24,813 nt of DNA from an uncultured Bacteroidota bacterium (GTDB lineage: Bacteria > Bacteroidota > Bacteroidia > Chitinophagales > Chitinophagaceae), in assembly GCA_946887345.1 (NCBI GenBank), contig CAMPKR010000003.1, positions 1 to 24,813 of the forward strand. The letters run 5' to 3'. Shown piece by piece: positions 23,554 to 24,813 of this stretch (positions are counted from its first letter, which is position 1; the number at the start of each line of letters is the position of its first letter). The position numbers and the translations under genes were made by a program. The notes below the pieces were generated by a model, which worked only from the letters and a program-made list of their open reading frames with translations, did no database searches and was not told where the DNA came from.

Positions 23554-24623
23554 TTTTTTACTTCAATATTTTGGTTACCCAATAACTCGCTCAGTTCCCG
23601 GATGGTATCTTCCAGTTTTTGAATCCGCTGGGACAATTCCGGCAAATTTCTAAAAATTGCCTGACTTTTTAAGGAACTTTTATACTCAAAGGCTGGCGAA
23701 CCTGACAATGTAGTATTATTCTCCGTCACCGACTTAGAAACTCCACTCTGGGCGTTTATGTTAGTTCCATCTGCTATTTGAATATGGCCAACAATTCCTA
23801 CCTGGCCGCCTATTTTACAATTAGTTCCTATACGGGTGCTTCCTGAAATGCCTGTTTGGGCGGCTATTACAGTGTTTGCGCCTATTTCCACATTATGGGC
23901 TACCTGTATCAGGTTGTCTAGTTTCACTCCTTTGCGGATGATAGTAGAGCCCATGGTAGCCCTGTCTATAGTAGTATTGGCTCCTATTTCTACGTTGTCT
24001 TCTATTATTACGTTTCCTATTTGTGGTATTTTCTTATAGGTGCCGTCAGCAAGTGGGGCGAAGCCAAAGCCATCTCCACCTATTATCGTGCCCGAATGTG
24101 TAATAACATTATTGCCTATCACGCATTGGTTGTAGATCCTGGTTCCGGCAAAGAACTTGCAGTCATTGCCTACCACCGTGTCATCGCCTATAAAGCAGCC
24201 GGGATAGATCTTTACGTTATCGCCTATCACCACGTTTTCGCCTATATAGCTGAAAGCCCCGACATATACATTTTTACCTATGGATGCTGTAGAGGATATA
24301 AAGGTATAGGCCTCCACACCACTTTTTACCCCGCCCGAAACCATGTCATTATACTTCTCCATCAGCAGGGCGAAGCTGCTATAGGCATCTTTTACGCGAA
24401 TCAGGGTAGGAGAGACAGTCCCTTCCACCGCCATGTTCTCGTTGATTATAACTATCGAAGCTTTAGAGGTATAGATATACTCTTCATATTTTGGATTGGC
24501 TATAAAACTGAGCGTGCCTTTTACGGCCTCTTCTATTTTGGCAACGGTGCTTATTGCTACGTCTGGGTTTCCTTCTATTTTGCCGTTTAATATGGTGGCT
24601 ATCTGCTGAGCGGTAAATTGCAT
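23550..24623 (-). CDS. lpxD: UDP-3-O-acylglucosamine N-acyltransferase
   Basis: 357 residues. It adds the second (N-linked) 3-hydroxyacyl chain to UDP-3-O-acyl-GlcN. The N-terminal uridine-binding domain (about 1-100, starting MQFTAQQIATILNG and including LSFIANPKY) is followed by the hexapeptide beta-helix (about 108-310). The catalytic His is in LIQVAHNVEIG (His243), and DGFGF and GSTRIG are present. The C-terminus (about 318-350, LPELSQRIQKLEDTIREL) is a coiled-coil-like helix as in other LpxD trimers. First gene of the lpx operon in this window; it ends in a 4-base overlap with lpxC-fabZ. Confidence 0.97.
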   Translation of the reverse strand: MQFTAQQIATILNGKIEGNPDVAISTVAKIEEAVKGTLSFIANPKYEEYIYTSKASIVIINENMAVEGTVSPTLIRVKDAYSSFALLMEKYNDMVSGGVKSGVEAYTFISSTASIGKNVYVGAFSYIGENVVIGDNVKIYPGCFIGDDTVVGNDCKFFAGTRIYNQCVIGNNVITHSGTIIGGDGFGFAPLADGTYKKIPQIGNVIIEDNVEIGANTTIDRATMGSTIIRKGVKLDNLIQVAHNVEIGANTVIAAQTGISGSTRIGTNCKIGGQVGIVGHIQIADGTNINAQSGVSKSVTENNTTLSGSPAFEYKSSLKSQAIFRNLPELSQRIQKLEDTIRELSELLGNQNIEVKK

Positions 24624-24648
24624 GGAGGCGATGAAATTACAGATTTCG

Positions 24649-24661
24649 GCTAAAATTTAGC
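24649..24661 (-). promoter_or_regulatory. Palindrome with -7-like box upstream of lpxD
   Basis: GCTAAA-A-TTTAGC is a perfect palindrome. On the minus strand it contains TAAATTTT (24652-24659), matching TAnnTTTG at 7 of 8 positions, about 29 bases before the lpxD ATG. A possible promoter of the lipid A operon; the -33 element is weak. Confidence 0.35.
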
Positions 24662-24698
24662 AAAAAGGATACCATTTATAAAGAATATTGACATTTTT

Positions 24699-24813
24699 CT
24701 AACGGATGTAATATATATAGTTCTTGTGTACGGGTTTAGTCAGGGCCTGGTTCACTATCGCATCGTCCATATCAGAGAGATTGCGGACGCTGCCATCCTT
24801 CATTGCTATAAAT
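24699..24813 (-). CDS. C-terminal end of a protein, possibly an HD-domain protein (5' part outside window)
   Basis: The minus strand is open from the window edge to a TAG at 24699-24701. It encodes 37 residues including MKDGSVRNLSDMDDAIV and the tail KNYIYYIR. The conserved look (NLSD, a basic/aromatic end) resembles the C-terminus of the HD-domain protein often found before lpxD in Bacteroidota, but 37 residues are too few to be sure. It would be the gene before the lpx operon on the same strand, 75 bases from lpxD. Confidence 0.5.
   Translation of the reverse strand, partial: FIAMKDGSVRNLSDMDDAIVNQALTKPVHKNYIYYIR

Noticed and set aside
24021..24590. Long plus-strand frame opposite lpxD (about 190 codons)
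   Set aside because: It is a shadow of the repetitive hexapeptide coding; no promoter, no domain.
1..24813. Insertion sequences, prophage, CRISPR arrays, tRNA or rRNA genes
   Set aside because: No transposase or integrase motifs, no spaced identical repeats and no tRNA-like folds or rRNA segments were seen on reading both strands; no covariance search was possible.

Overview
The window reads as chromosomal DNA of a Bacteroidota bacterium, most likely Chitinophagaceae or a close relative. Three things point there: an LpxC-FabZ fusion gene inside an lpxD / lpxC-fabZ / lpxA operon, a futalosine-pathway menaquinone gene (mqnA), and promoter-like boxes of the TAnnTTTG type. Base composition looks uniform. 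I see no transposase, integrase, phage gene, CRISPR array, rRNA or tRNA.

Layout. 1-1870: two tandem, homologous envelope proteins; the first is cut by the window edge, the second is a lipoprotein, and each is followed by a hairpin terminator. 1869-4554: a DUF1801/YdeI-like protein on the minus strand, then a secreted isoaspartyl peptidase/L-asparaginase followed at once by a DUF6624 protein. 4577-4920: a tiny exported Cys/His/Arg-rich protein with its own terminator. 5063-8423 (minus): a ku-ligD operon for non-homologous end joining (NHEJ). 8552-13236: a lytic transglycosylase, a penicillin-acylase-type hydrolase, a small membrane protein and a cation diffusion facilitator. 13245-16967: RNase HI (minus), then mqnA, an HMG-CoA lyase, panB and a YggS-type PLP protein. 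16958-20585 (minus): an MBOAT acyltransferase with its SGNH partner, then an MFS transporter. 20686-24623 (minus): the lipid A operon lpxD, lpxC-fabZ, lpxA plus an ABC ATPase, all with overlapping ends. 24699-24813: the 3' end of another minus-strand gene.

The most notable region is the NHEJ operon. Its two genes overlap (TAATG), but both are interrupted. ku has an in-frame TAA at codon 49 inside otherwise well conserved Ku sequence. ligD is split between its phosphoesterase and ligase domains at a run of nine A residues that reads A AAA AAG followed directly by TAA. A -1 slip there would rebuild a LigD of about 852 residues with every catalytic motif present. Either this lineage is losing NHEJ, the sequence carries errors, or the operon is recoded at slippage/readthrough sites. 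Reads and relatives would decide.

I found no clearly new multigene system. The other items worth a look are the Cys/His-rich mini-protein, palindromic CTAAAATTTTAG-like elements in three promoter regions, promoter boxes that almost touch start codons, and an ABC ATPase in the lipid A operon whose H-loop histidine is replaced by Asn.
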